Positions 46,684-57,759 of a stretch of DNA of 64,000 nt are shown piece after piece; within the stretch, counting starts at the first letter, position 1; every line of letters starts with the position of its first letter. The DNA lies in contig CM075692.1 in NCBI GenBank assembly GCA_037954015.1, positions 21,623,730-21,687,729 of the forward strand, given 5' to 3'. Source of the DNA: Psophocarpus tetragonolobus (lineage: Eukaryota > Streptophyta > Magnoliopsida > Fabales > Fabaceae). The notes below the pieces were generated by a model. It was not told where the DNA came from and searched no databases. It saw only the letters and a program-made list of their open reading frames with translations. The position numbers and the translations under genes are program-made.

Positions 46684-48084
46684 TTCTTTCTCTAAAATTG
46701 TAAAAATTTGAATGGAGATAAATTAAGGTTATGTACAACAATGAAAAGGACTAACGTTATGCACACTCTCAGCTATTAATGAATGCAAATCCTAAAGACC
46801 TTAGGTTATACTCACACAGATTTAAATAAAGTAAAGAAGCACCACTGCACAATTTGAAAGATAAACGATTTAAATAAAGTAAAGCAGCATTAGTGTAAAA
46901 TTTGAAAAAGAAAGGTAAGACATTGTTATCTATTAAATGAAAATGAATAGCGACCCTAATTATAAGGTTATGCGCATAAACGAACATAATTAAGCAAAAT
47001 TAGTGTATAATTTGAATGAAAGGTAACAGTGTAATTTAAATAAAGTAAGAAACCAAACTATCAAAATACATCACTAATATTGACAACTATCAAAATACAT
47101 TAATTTTGAAATTTACATTATTTTGAGACATAAACAAACATCACTAATATTAATCTGAAACAAATAAAACAACATCACTAATCTACTAGAACATCATGAC
47201 TAATCTGACGGGAACATCTACAACCTACAGAACCAACAAGTCATAAACAACATTACTAATATGTTAAGAATGGCTTTCAATGGAAATCTAAATAAGTTGA
47301 ATAAACGTAGAATGAGTAAAATAGAACATTGTACCTTAATATTACTTATGTTATTTACTTAAAGAGGTGGTGCCTTTGAACTTGAATGAAAAAAATATAG
47401 TAATCAACACATGATTCACAGTATATTATACTTGCCTTTTAAAATAACTATACTCATTGGTTTCACATTGCCCTTTGATGACTTGATGAAGCAAACTAAA
47501 CCGTTGGTTCGACCTTCAAAGTTCTGCATAATTAAAACAATAACTCCAATTACAATTCAAAAATTGATGAAACAACCTGTAATACAATTTCAAAAATTGA
47601 TTAAATGATAAATATTTATCTTATAGTATTATTAGGAACTGAATTTGGCTTGTATGAAAGTTGGAATTAAGGAAATTGAGGGTATAAAGGGACAACACCA
47701 TACAAATTAGAGTAAGTGAAGAATGATGATAATTAGAGGGGTAACAGTAGGAATTGCCATGTGTGGCACATAATTACGAAAATTTATGTGTGGTACTGGG
47801 GTAGGAAGAGTGGGAAAAACCATGCATGACAGGGTCCACCAACTGCAAAAGGCTAAAAGAATGTTGTAAAAGGAAGATTTTGAGGAACAACATTAGGTAT
47901 AGTATTTCTAATATTTGATGCAATATCTTTTTCATTTTTAACATACTTTTCGGTATATGATGTTGGGTTCTTATGTCACATTTCAGTAGACCCACTGTTT
48001 TTCCTCTCCTACATAAAACATGTTACAAAGGTTAATAGAATAATGTATATACAAACACATATATGCACAACATCTTCTCCTGAG
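46684..48084. other. AT-rich region without recognised genes
   Basis: Short open frames only, none with a known motif. It lies downstream (minus sense) of the FAR1/MULE-like pseudogene and may include its 3' flank. Confidence 0.5.
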
Positions 48085-50586
48085 TTACTTCAAAACATAA
48101 TTTGAAAGACTTACAACATTCAATTTAGATGAGGTCTTCTTCTTATGAGTTACTTTTGAAAGACCAGCTATTGTCTTACCCAATTTTTTATCTTCATCAC
48201 ATTTTTCATGTAACGAAATATGCTCTTCATTCTGAAATAAATGCAAAAAAATTATTAATCACTACATATATTACAAAAGTAGTAATTTTTTAAAAGTTAG
48301 TGTCTTACCCTATCTAGTGATTTGGTACCATCATCAGCCATCAAATCCACTGAATCATTAATACCCTTACATTCTTCATCGATACCATCAAACAAACAAC
48401 AGATAGTAACATTATGACCAACTTTCTTACAATTTGAACATTTCATTATCTTCTTTTTAGTTTTCCTGGATTTGGTACTTTAAGTGTTTACCATCATTGG
48501 GTCAAAAGTATTGTCAAAACCACCATTGTCTTTAATGTCAAAATTGTCCTCTTGAAGTAACTTATTGGTGATCTTCAATACTTCATTCCTAATATCATTG
48601 AAAGTATATCGTTTCTTAGATGCAATGTCACAAAGCCTATTACAACATGCAGATAATACTCCAAAATGAGATGAAATAGTAATTTCATCGTCCCTACCAT
48701 CTCATTGATAACGTGAGTAGAAATCTATTTTAGAATCCTTCAACTATCGCCTGCAAATGAGATTGTCAGGAAGTGATTCCACGTGGTCATGGCACATACA
48801 ATGTGTGCACGAGGAATTCCATTAGACTCAAACAGCATACAGTCATACTTAAATTGTGATTTCTTCTTTTCAAAAACAACTACATGATCAACTTCACGAT
48901 GCAAATATTTATTTACCATGAATGTAATGTTATCATTGTCCTAATACCTATCAATGATAATGTGTCCAACAAGCTTTTCAATTTAACTTTGCATAGACTT
49001 AAACATTTCACGTGTATACAACTTACATGCTTGACGCTCAATGTTTCTAAGTTCAGTACGAAGAACAGGTTCCATATAAAAAAAATTAAAGTCAGAAATC
49101 AACTCGTTATACCTAAAATATGTTAACGAGTATTCAAAACTTTGAAACAACTTCAACAATGTATTATTCTTCCTAATGTATATCTTAATGGCAGAATTAA
49201 CACCTTTAGAGATAGAAGTGGGTCGCAGACCACCGAAGAATTTATCACGCAAATAAGTTGTAGCCAACAAAAATCTCTTATTATATGTCTGACAAACCCA
49301 ATTATTATCTTCTAGTTTGTGTTTAGCAACAGTGTTATGCCAAAATAACTCAAATTTTTCTACTGTAAATGTATGGAACAATGTAGTGGTGAAATCCTTC
49401 AAGAACTCCCCATTTTTTAAATTTTGCCAATAATTCCTTTGTAAGTGTCAAGCACAAAGCCTATGAGTTGTGCCTGGAAAAACTTGTATTATTGCCTCCC
49501 TCATGGTAGCATCACCATTTGTTACTACACTTTTTGGATGTTTATCACACATTGCATCCAAAAATGTTTGTAACAACCATTTGTATGTTTCAATCGTTTC
49601 ATCTGATACAACAGCAGCACCAAAGATTACTATTTGGCCATGATTATTTTTACTTGAAAATATAACTACAGGCTTATTACATTTGTTCTTCTTATAAGTG
49701 TTGTCAAAAGCTACTACATCTCCAAAACATTGATAATCCATTCTACTCATACCATTAGCCCAAAATAAGTGCTTTAGATGACTAGCCCCTGTTATAGTGT
49801 ATCTAGAAAAAAAGATGGCATCATTATTAGCCTTTCCTTGGAGATAACTTATAGCAGCACTAACATCACCATCTTTATTAGTGCATGTTTATACAAGTCA
49901 ATGTGATTGAATAGATCCTTTTTATTGAACTGAAGATGTTGACAACCCCCATTTTGAGTCGTCATGTAACTTATTATATGGAAAGTTCTAATATCTTCTG
50001 CATGCATCAAATCCACCTGAGCTTTGTCTGCATCACTCATTCTATGAAAAGAACGAATTAAAGGAACTAAATTTTATGGGCACAAGGCATGGTTATGCCC
50101 CTCTACAAATGACACAACTCTAAACTTCGAAGAAACTTTATCTTTTCTTATACGTAACTTTGCTTTGCAATTACAATGGGTAAGAGGAAAATTATCTATT
50201 TTTCTATTGTCCTTCTTTAGGTGATTTGGATCCCTCAAACCATATCTATTGCATACAAACTGATAAACAATCACTTTACCAAATTTATGGGGATCTTCAT
50301 AATGTTTCTCATGCTTTCTAATTCCAAACCCATGACATTTAGAATATGCATAATAAAACTTATACGCAGCATATTCAGATGAAAATTATAGTCCTAATAT
50401 GTCTTCAAGAGTCAAATCAAGCAAACTTTTGAACTCATCACATAAGTTGGTGTCATTTGCAGAGTTATCATATTCTTCATCGTTATCACTTTTATCTGAG
50501 TTCCCTGAGTTTCTATCACTCAAAACATGGACATCTTCCTCGTCATCTTCCAAATTAAAATTTGGAATATTATTGAATTCATCCAT
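48085..50586 (-). pseudogene. FAR1/MULE-like transposase-derived gene, degraded
   Basis: Minus strand from an ATG at 50586. An acidic N-terminus is followed by a FAR1-type zinc-binding DNA-binding domain (SSEYAAYKFYYAYSKCHGFG, then CNCKAKLRI and EGHNHALCP, ~50385-50075). A MULE-type DDE core follows (GDVVAFDNTYKKNKCNKP, VVTNGDATMREAI, TTHRLC, ~49760-49445), then a linker, a weakened SWIM-like segment near 48870-48790 and a C-terminal CX2CX4HX4C knuckle at 48399-48440. A 77-bp GT-AG intron is likely at 48232-48308. Stops: TAA at 50386, TAA at 50074, TGA at 49448 (Trp of the C-x-W-H motif), others in the 3' part; a frameshift lies near 49890. FAR1/FHY3 proteins are light-signalling transcription factors derived from Mutator-like transposases; this copy could be either a dead host gene or a dead MULE. 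No terminal inverted repeats were found by eye. Confidence 0.82.
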
Positions 50587-52299
50587 CTACACATATCATT
50601 AAACACTACTGTTGAAACTATGATTTTATAAAACCATAAACATCATAACTAATGGTGCCAACTACAAAGAGTGTCTACATGTATAACCCCTAATGGTGCC
50701 AACTACAAAGAAAAATTGTATTATATAGAAATTGATTTTCAAAAAGAAAGAAAACATGATACTTACCAATATAAAGGTAGAGGTAGGACAGTTAGATGAA
50801 ACTTAAAACATGGTGCCAACGACGAGTTGAAGAGCTTCAAAATACGGTACACTTGCTAACAAACAAGGTAGACTACGGGGAGAGTTTAGGGTCAGACGAA
50901 GAGTTTCGAAGAAGGGACAACAAATCAACCAGGAATACACATAAACTAGAATACTTTAAAGACAAAAATGTCCATATTGCATAAGTTAAAAACAAAGATA
51001 ATAAATTAATGACTGGCAAGGTAAAACAAATGTAACTCTTTTATTGGCCAATAACCGAAACAACTCCAAAGTTGTCTAAACAAAAGCAACTCAGGAGTAT
51101 ATCCCCACGAGGTTTTTTCTATACTAGTACACGAACCGTAGTTCTTATTAAATGACTCTTTTTTTATACTAGTACATAGCCTTTTAAAAACTAATAAATA
51201 CACTCCACATCATGGATGTTTAACTTTTCTCTCCACTATTAACAACACGAGTTAGGATCCTCTCCTTTTCTTCTCCTTCCATCTTCTTTTATTACTAAGT
51301 TTTTTACTAAATGTTGCATTCTATAAAATTTATATCATCTTTATTTAATTAACATTTTTAAAAGTATAGGAAATAGTAAGAAATAAACAAAAAGAAAATG
51401 GAGAGATCGTAACTCTAGCAACACGTAGAATGACAAATTAAATCTCTTTACCAAACACACATCACATAATGGATGATTGGATATGCAAGTAACAAGTGGA
51501 CATCAGTTTCGATAGCCATTTATGGGTCCAAACAGGTAAATAAACACACCCGACATGAAAATTTGTTAGTATGACATGGAAATAATATGTACATAAGGTT
51601 TAAATCACATGTGTCACATAAATAAAATCTAACCATATATTTTAAAGTATACTTTAAATCATAAATGGGAATTTAATAATAGAAAGGATGATTGAGATGT
51701 GTATATAGTAGGGAGTTTATTACAACTATTATAAAAGAAAGTCACTTTTGTTCGACTATTAACTAATTTGCTTATATTTTTGCAGATTTTTTTCTCCTTT
51801 TCACTTTCATTCAAACATATCTCTATTTTATCCCTTATTTAGTATAGTGAAAGTGAGAAGAAAAGAAGAAGAATGAACAATAAAATGAGATGAAATTCAC
51901 TTCTACTCTCTACTTTAATTTTAAAATTTCCGCTTAATTCATTTTCATTAGCGTTTTGCTTCTACAGGTATACACTAAGTCAGTTATTATATCTAAACAT
52001 AGTTCTTAACTTCCGCAAAGTCAATCTTAAAATTATTATATTTTTAATTTATTGTATTTTAAAAACTATAAATAAAAATAAATAGATATTAAAATTATTT
52101 ATATATATTGAATCATGATATATTGATATAAATAAATAGATATTAAAATTATTTTCATTTCAATATTATATTAATTGGTTAAGGAAGGAAATGTGAAGAA
52201 AGGTAGTGAGTTACATCCTCATGACTAACAAAAATTAACATTATTAACATTTTTTCTATAAAAAAATATTAAATTAGGAATATTTTAAAAATATAATAT
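50587..52299. other. AT-rich region without recognised genes
   Basis: Upstream side of the FAR1/MULE-like pseudogene. AATGGTGCCAACTACAAAG occurs twice (near 50653 and 50694). The rest is AT-rich; no domain, tRNA or LTR seen. Confidence 0.5.
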
Positions 52300-53094
52300 T
52301 GATGCAATCCTACCTACCAAGGGCCCTCTCACTAGGGCAATGGCTAGGAGGATTAAAGAGGACTTGGCCCTGGAAAGACTCATCAAGACCGCAACTCATG
52401 ATGGAGACAGATATTTTTTGCCATAGTCCTTAGTTTTCCTCTTGTAAATATTAATTAGCTTTTAATTCTCTTTGGGACCGTGTATTTCGGCCATTTATGT
52501 TAGTTTTTAGAGTTTAGGGTGTAATTAGCTCAGGAAGGGAGGTGAGGGGAGTAAAGAGCCTAATAACCCAAAGGAGTGTGGATCTCTTTCCACACCCCCT
52601 TGATTAGGTCGTGCCACTCCCATGGCTTAAGGCTAGGCGCCACTTTTAGTGGGCCTAAGAGGGATTAGTGCTCTTAATCCTAATTAGGTCCAAGTCCCAC
52701 ATTGCTTAGTTTTGAGTGTCTTGCTCCCTCTTGGGGCTATATATACACCTAGTCTCTTTTGTACAAATCACACTTAATTGAATGAAGTAAGACTTCGTTG
52801 AGTTATTATTCTTAAGTGTCATTTTTGAGAAACCTCTCTGTTGAGGATTCTCTTCCTTAACGCTCACACTCACAACAAGAATTAATAAAACGCCCAAAGC
52901 AAAAATGGAAGGGGAAGAAAAGAGGCTTAAAGAGACAGAAAAATAAAAAAGAGAAAGACAGTTAAGAGAAGAACAACGAAGAGAGGAGAAAGAACATGAG
53001 AAAAAGAAAGAGAGGAGAAAAGAGAGAAACAAGAACGGGAAGAAAGACGGGGAGAAGAAAAAGAAAGAGAACAAAGAGAAAGAGAAGAAAGAAG
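52300..53094 (+). repeat. LTR start fused to gag charged segment
   Basis: An LTR begins TGATGCAATCC at 52300; U3 encodes the GPLTRAMARRIKEDLA tail and has a CTATATATACACC TATA box near 52736. After about 52860 the sequence passes into an Arg/Glu/Lys-rich gag-like stretch (52905-53090) with stops. At ~53094 it meets reverse transcriptase sequence of the opposite strand. U5, primer site and leader are missing. Confidence 0.65.
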
Positions 53095-55790
53095 GTGGTT
53101 TGTCATAAGAATGCAAAAAAACTTGTCTAAGATGTCCTATATGATCATCTAGATCCAACTATATACTAGAATGTCTTCAAAATAAACTACACAAAATCTA
53201 CCTAAGCAATCCCTCAAAACATGGTTCATAAGTCGCATGAAATTATTAGGGGCATTGGTAAGCCCGATGAGCATTAAAAACCATTCATAAAGACAGAATT
53301 TAGTCTTAAAAGCGGTTTTCCACTCATCACCCTCTTTAATCCTGATTTGGTGATAACCATTTCTAAAATCTATTTTAGAAAACATTTGTGCCCCATGTAA
53401 CTCATCTAACATATCATCCAGTATAGGAATAGAGTGTCTGTATTTGATGGTGATATTATTGATTGCCTGACAATCCATACACATCCTATATTGGCTGTTC
53501 TTCTTGGGCACCAGCAAGACCGAACAACACAAGGGCTAAGGCTCTTTTGAGCCCATCCCTTCTCCAATAGCTCTTGGACTTGAGATTCTATCTCTTTAGT
53601 TTCAGTGGAGTTGGTTCTATAGGCAAGCCTATTGGGTAGGCTAGCCTTCGGAACCAAGTCTATTTGGTTCTATACCCCTAACAGGAGGAAGTCCTTTAGG
53701 AACTTCACTTGATGCAATCCGGCTCAAGGCCCTTGAAAGATATATGAAGAAGCTTTATTCCATTGTATAAATTAGAATTTAGGACTTTTTATAGTTTTGT
53801 AGACTTTGACTTTTTAGTAAGTTGACTCCTAAAGTTAACCTTCCCTTTTGACCATTGTATTTAGGTCACCCTTTTAGGTCATCTTTTATTTTTCTAAAAG
53901 GTACTATAGTCATCATGTTAGAGTTTGTTAAGATGGGCTAGTTTTTAGAGAAGATGAGCATGTGTTATGTTCACCCCTCTCATTATGGGCGCACCCCTCT
54001 AAGCATGCTTAAGGCATGACTACTATTCTTACCTCTTAGTTGCTAGATGCCACACCCCCTAGTCATGCCTTAAGCATGACTACTTTTTACCACCTCTTTA
54101 TACTATTTACACCTTTTTGTATCTAGACTAGATTAGGGATAAATTCATTAGTTGGTTATACATGACCATAGTTAGCTAATCATGGTTAGATGTGACTCAA
54201 CTAGAGTTAGCCTAATCATGGTTAGATTAACTATGGTCTAGTTAGCCTAACCTATCCCTTCTAGCCTATAAATAAGACCTTTCACCTACATGTAATCATA
54301 TTTTGGATCATTGAATATAATTTGAGCATTTTAGCTTGAGTGTGAGAGAGAGTTCTCTTCCTCCTTGGCTGTGAACCTCTCTCCCTTGGGAGAGAGTTCT
54401 TCTAGCTTTTATCAAGGATCTCTCCTTTTGGCAAGCATCCTAAACTCATTTCTCACCCTTAAGAGTGGTGTTTTCCCCTCCATTCCTCTTATATCCAAAC
54501 TTCATTTCACATTAATCCAACCTCTTCATGGAAGTAAATCTTAAGGAGAAGTTGAGTCTTCATCATCACTAAGGAATACATCACCAAATTCTTTCACAAG
54601 TATTTTCACCCCTTCAAGTAGAATCTCTTGGCCAATATCTATAGTAGTGTTATCAAATGCAACAGTTTCTACAGATGATGCCTCTTTGCAAATGAGGAGG
54701 TAGAAAGGTCTGTTAGTTAGAGGAGCCTCCTTTAAATCCTTTTTAGTAGCAAATAAGCTCTCCTTAGTTACATCCTTTTTGGAAGAGGCATCACCTTATT
54801 TATCCCTCTCCTTAGGGGTGAAGCTTTAGGGGTGAAGCTCTTTTTTTTATATTTTTTTTGTTTTTTTTTTTTGTTATGCTCATCATCTCTCTTATTTTTC
54901 ATGCATAGCTGATCCTCAACTACCTAGGAAGGTGTTAGAGGATACAACTAGATTTTTATATCCAAGTGAGTGAGGACTATATGGTTGGTATGGCCATTAT
55001 GAATTGTTTTTTTGTCAAATTTCCAAGGCCTACCTAGCAAGATATGGCCAGTCTCCATAGGGACTATCTTACATAGAATCTCGTCAAAGTAAGTCCCTCT
55101 AGTGATTGGAACCCTAACTTTCTCATTGACTACCATTTCCCCTTGCTCATTAAGCCATTGTAATTTGTAAGGTTTTGGATGAGGAAGTGGAGTCAAGGCT
55201 AACTTTTCCACCAACCAGGAGCTGCAACAGGACCTACTATCTACAATAAGAGAACATATTTTTTCATTCACCTTGCAGCTGGTATGGAATTTGTTCTATT
55301 TGAGACTGGGATAGCTCCAAGGGTTGCTTCCAAGAAGCCTTCTTACCATTAAGAGGTCCCCCTCATATGCATAGACATCCTCACACTCTGATGATGCATG
55401 TCCCCCTTCTTCCTCACTCTCACTAGAGGAGGAAGGTGAGCTACTCTCACTGCTATAAATATCTAGGCCCCTCATGATCATGGTTTTTTTATTAAGGCAT
55501 TGGGAGGCAATATGGCCTCTCTGTAAACACTTAAAGCACTTAATACTACTATTCCTTTCTTAAGGGTTAGCAGTAGGGAGTTTTCTTTCTACATGAGATG
55601 TCTTTTTCTCTTTATGGTACTTAGGTTCCTCTTTAGGGAAATTCTTGGAAGAATTTCCCTTAAGTGGGTCCCTCTTGGTGTAGGGTTGAGAATCTCTTTT
55701 CATTCATTTCCTTTTAATTTGATTCTCATCCCTTACACAAAGTTGGACTAACTCATCTAGGCTTGAGTATGGGAAGAGTTCTACTTTATC
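53095..55790 (-). pseudogene. Family-3-like gag-protease-RT remnant
   Basis: Minus strand, split by the solo LTR at 53710-54565. Gag C-terminal part with a degraded knuckle (55790-55300), protease (55271-54948), linker (to 54571), then reverse transcriptase (53709-53095). Its closest match in the window is 22200-23770. Active-site changes: protease reads Asp-Ser-Arg instead of Asp-Ser-Gly, and YFDD has become YFED. Several frameshifts. The element stops in the reverse transcriptase thumb region at ~53095, where the opposite-strand gag fragment begins; RNase H and integrase are absent. Confidence 0.82.
53710..54565 (+). repeat. Solo LTR (family 5, 856 bp), TSD TCACT
   Basis: TGATGCAATCC to TCTTCATCA, flanked by TCACT at 53705-53709 and 54566-54570. 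Excising it restores continuity of the surrounding protease-RT linker. TATA box CTATAAATAAGACC near 54268, stem-loop (AAGGA/TCCTT) at 54414-54427. Its first ~117 bases recur at 46137-46253. Confidence 0.93.
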
Positions 55791-56508
55791 TCTTATGTTA
55801 GGATTCAACCCACACAATAGGTGGAGGCACTAATTTATAGAGTTAAGAGTGAAAGGGGGAGGAGTTGGACGTCCAACCTCCTAATCAAGGCCCAAAGCTC
55901 TTAAACATGTGTTAATTAGGCTAAGCATGATTAGCACAACTTTAAGAATGTAGGAGATCCAAACAAGGCCCTGAGAAGGTGGATCTATGTCCCCTTAATT
56001 TGAATTTGAATTTTGGAGGGAATCCACATGGCATTCCAAAATTCAAATTCAAAATCGGTTGGCTCATAGTCAACCAACTAGGTGCCTAGTTGGATGAGAT
56101 ATGCAAATGGCTCCCAAAGGAGGGAACAAGGGTCCTACTTGTCTCCTAGTTGGTTAGATGGGTGTTAACATGAATTTGAGTGTGTTTTTAGCAAAAATCA
56201 CACATCCAAATTCTCCTTAAGGTCCAACTAATCAACTCACTCCTAAACAATACTAATTAAACCACCATTTACAATTTAGAAGGAATAAAAGGCCAAAATA
56301 CATGGTCAACAAGATAAAAGACTTAAACTAGAAAGACTATACCTTAAACAAATAAGTCTACCCTAAAACTAGCTATCTAGGAGGACTATGATCAATCTTC
56401 ACTTCAAAAAGGAGTTAAGGTCTTCCTTCCTCCTTCCTAGCTAACTCCTCATCTATCCTCCTAGTCATGGTCCTTGTGATAGGATCCTTGCTAGGGAGGG
56501 TTGCATCA
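55791..56508 (-). repeat. LTR U3 fragment fused to gag
   Basis: Minus sense: starts TGATGCAACCC at 56508, runs through U3 to a TATA box (CTATAAATTAGTG, near 55830) and then goes directly into gag at about 55790, with a few shared bases at the join. R, U5, primer site and leader are missing. The inner 220 bp is repeated, inverted, at 4589-4808. Confidence 0.78.
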
Positions 56509-57037
56509 CTTAATCATGGGTGAAAAACAATTTAATTGATTAAGCACTTAAGATAATCGATTAAATTGCTCTATCTTATTCTGGAGTTGTGCGAAGAATA
56601 ATTTAATCGATTAAAACTCGATTTTATCAATTAAATCAGAGGCTAAAGCTTTTTTATATAAAAAGGAAGAAACTCATTTTGAAATTACGGGTAACACATT
56701 TTCAAAATTCTTTTCAAATTGATACTTTGAATTTCTGGAGAAAAAAGGCCTTAAACCTCTGCAACAACAAGATTCATCAAGATTCAAAGATAGACAAAGA
56801 TCTTTGATAGTGTTATGCTAATATCTCCTATTTCATTGTAATCTGAGCTAATCAATTCAGGTGATATCGTTCTTTAATTTTGTTTTGTTGTATAAAGTTA
56901 CTAGGTAGGTTTCCTTGTAGGGAGAGATCATGCATGGGTTTTTGCATAAGGTAGAATCAATATCTTGATAGGTTTCTAAGGGTGCACATGTGGTTTCATT
57001 TGAGTTTGAGTTTTGTTTGCAAACTTTTGTTGGTTCT
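56509..57037. other. Unclassified sequence, possibly part of another LTR
   Basis: Has repeated TTTAATCGATTAAA-like motifs (56530-56630), a TATATAAAAAGGAAG box near 56655 and a T-rich tail, an order that suggests an LTR of another superfamily such as copia. Ends unknown; the family-1 element at 57038 interrupts it. Confidence 0.4.
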
Positions 57038-57754
57038 TGATGTGATCTTTGATGATCACGTGCCCAAAGGATCCTTTCTAAAGTCACTTGGAAGGGAAAT
57101 GGATTTATGGAGAGGAAAGGAATGGGGTGAGGCGCCACAAATACTAGGTTTGATAAGCCAAAGGGGAAAGGCCACAAGGGAGGGGTCCCTTGATAACTCT
57201 TAGAAGCTCTCACAAAGGAGAAAGGGAGACACTCAAAGGTAAGAACCTCAACCAATATGGTCTCTAGGATTAAATTCAAGTGTAAAAAATACAAGTGAGG
57301 GAGGAGCTCCTATTTATAGAGGTAGCTAACCTCTTGAACAATTGAGAAACAATTCCCTCCTTAGATCATCAAACTTGGTGCCCAAGTTTCTCAAACCAAG
57401 GGCCAAGATTCCTTCTTATTAGCTTAGGGGGTTTATGTAGAAAAGAGGGGTGTAGATATCAAGGCTACCCCTTATTTCCATCATAAAGACCCAAAAAGCT
57501 AAATCCACCCTCTAAATTCCTAAGACACCTCCTAAAAATAAAAAATGGACTAAATACATGTCCCAAATTAAATTCTTAATGCTCCTCAAAATTAAAATAA
57601 AGGAAAATTACATTTTATTAACTAAAGTCCCTAACCTAATATCTTCACTCTCCATAGGAGGTGAAGTCTTCCTTTGTCTGCAAGGGCTAGGTCTTCTTCA
57701 ATCCTTCTAGCCATGGCCCTAGTGATAGGTCCTTGGCTAGGCATGGTCACATCA
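57038..57754 (-). repeat. Family-1 3' LTR (717 bp, internal deletion)
   Basis: Minus sense TGATGTGACC to GATCACATCA. About 60 bases present at 29280-29340 are deleted after CTCTTGAACA near 57340. Stem-loop at 57175-57192. The adjoining purine tract is mutated to AAGGATGAAGAGA, and this places a TGA at the end of pol just before the LTR. Confidence 0.92.
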
Positions 57755-57759
57755 TCTCT

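Noticed and set aside
46684..52299. Terminal inverted repeats of a complete MULE around the FAR1-like pseudogene
   Set aside because: Reading both flanks by eye gave no long inverted match or flanking duplication, so no mobile-element borders are claimed.
52706..53158. A 150-residue minus-strand open frame
   Set aside because: It joins a few RT codons to the antisense of a gag charged segment and an LTR; a product of the junction, not a gene.
56509..57037. A confident copia LTR call
   Set aside because: Motif order is suggestive but neither terminus, primer site nor coding domain is present, so it is left unclassified.
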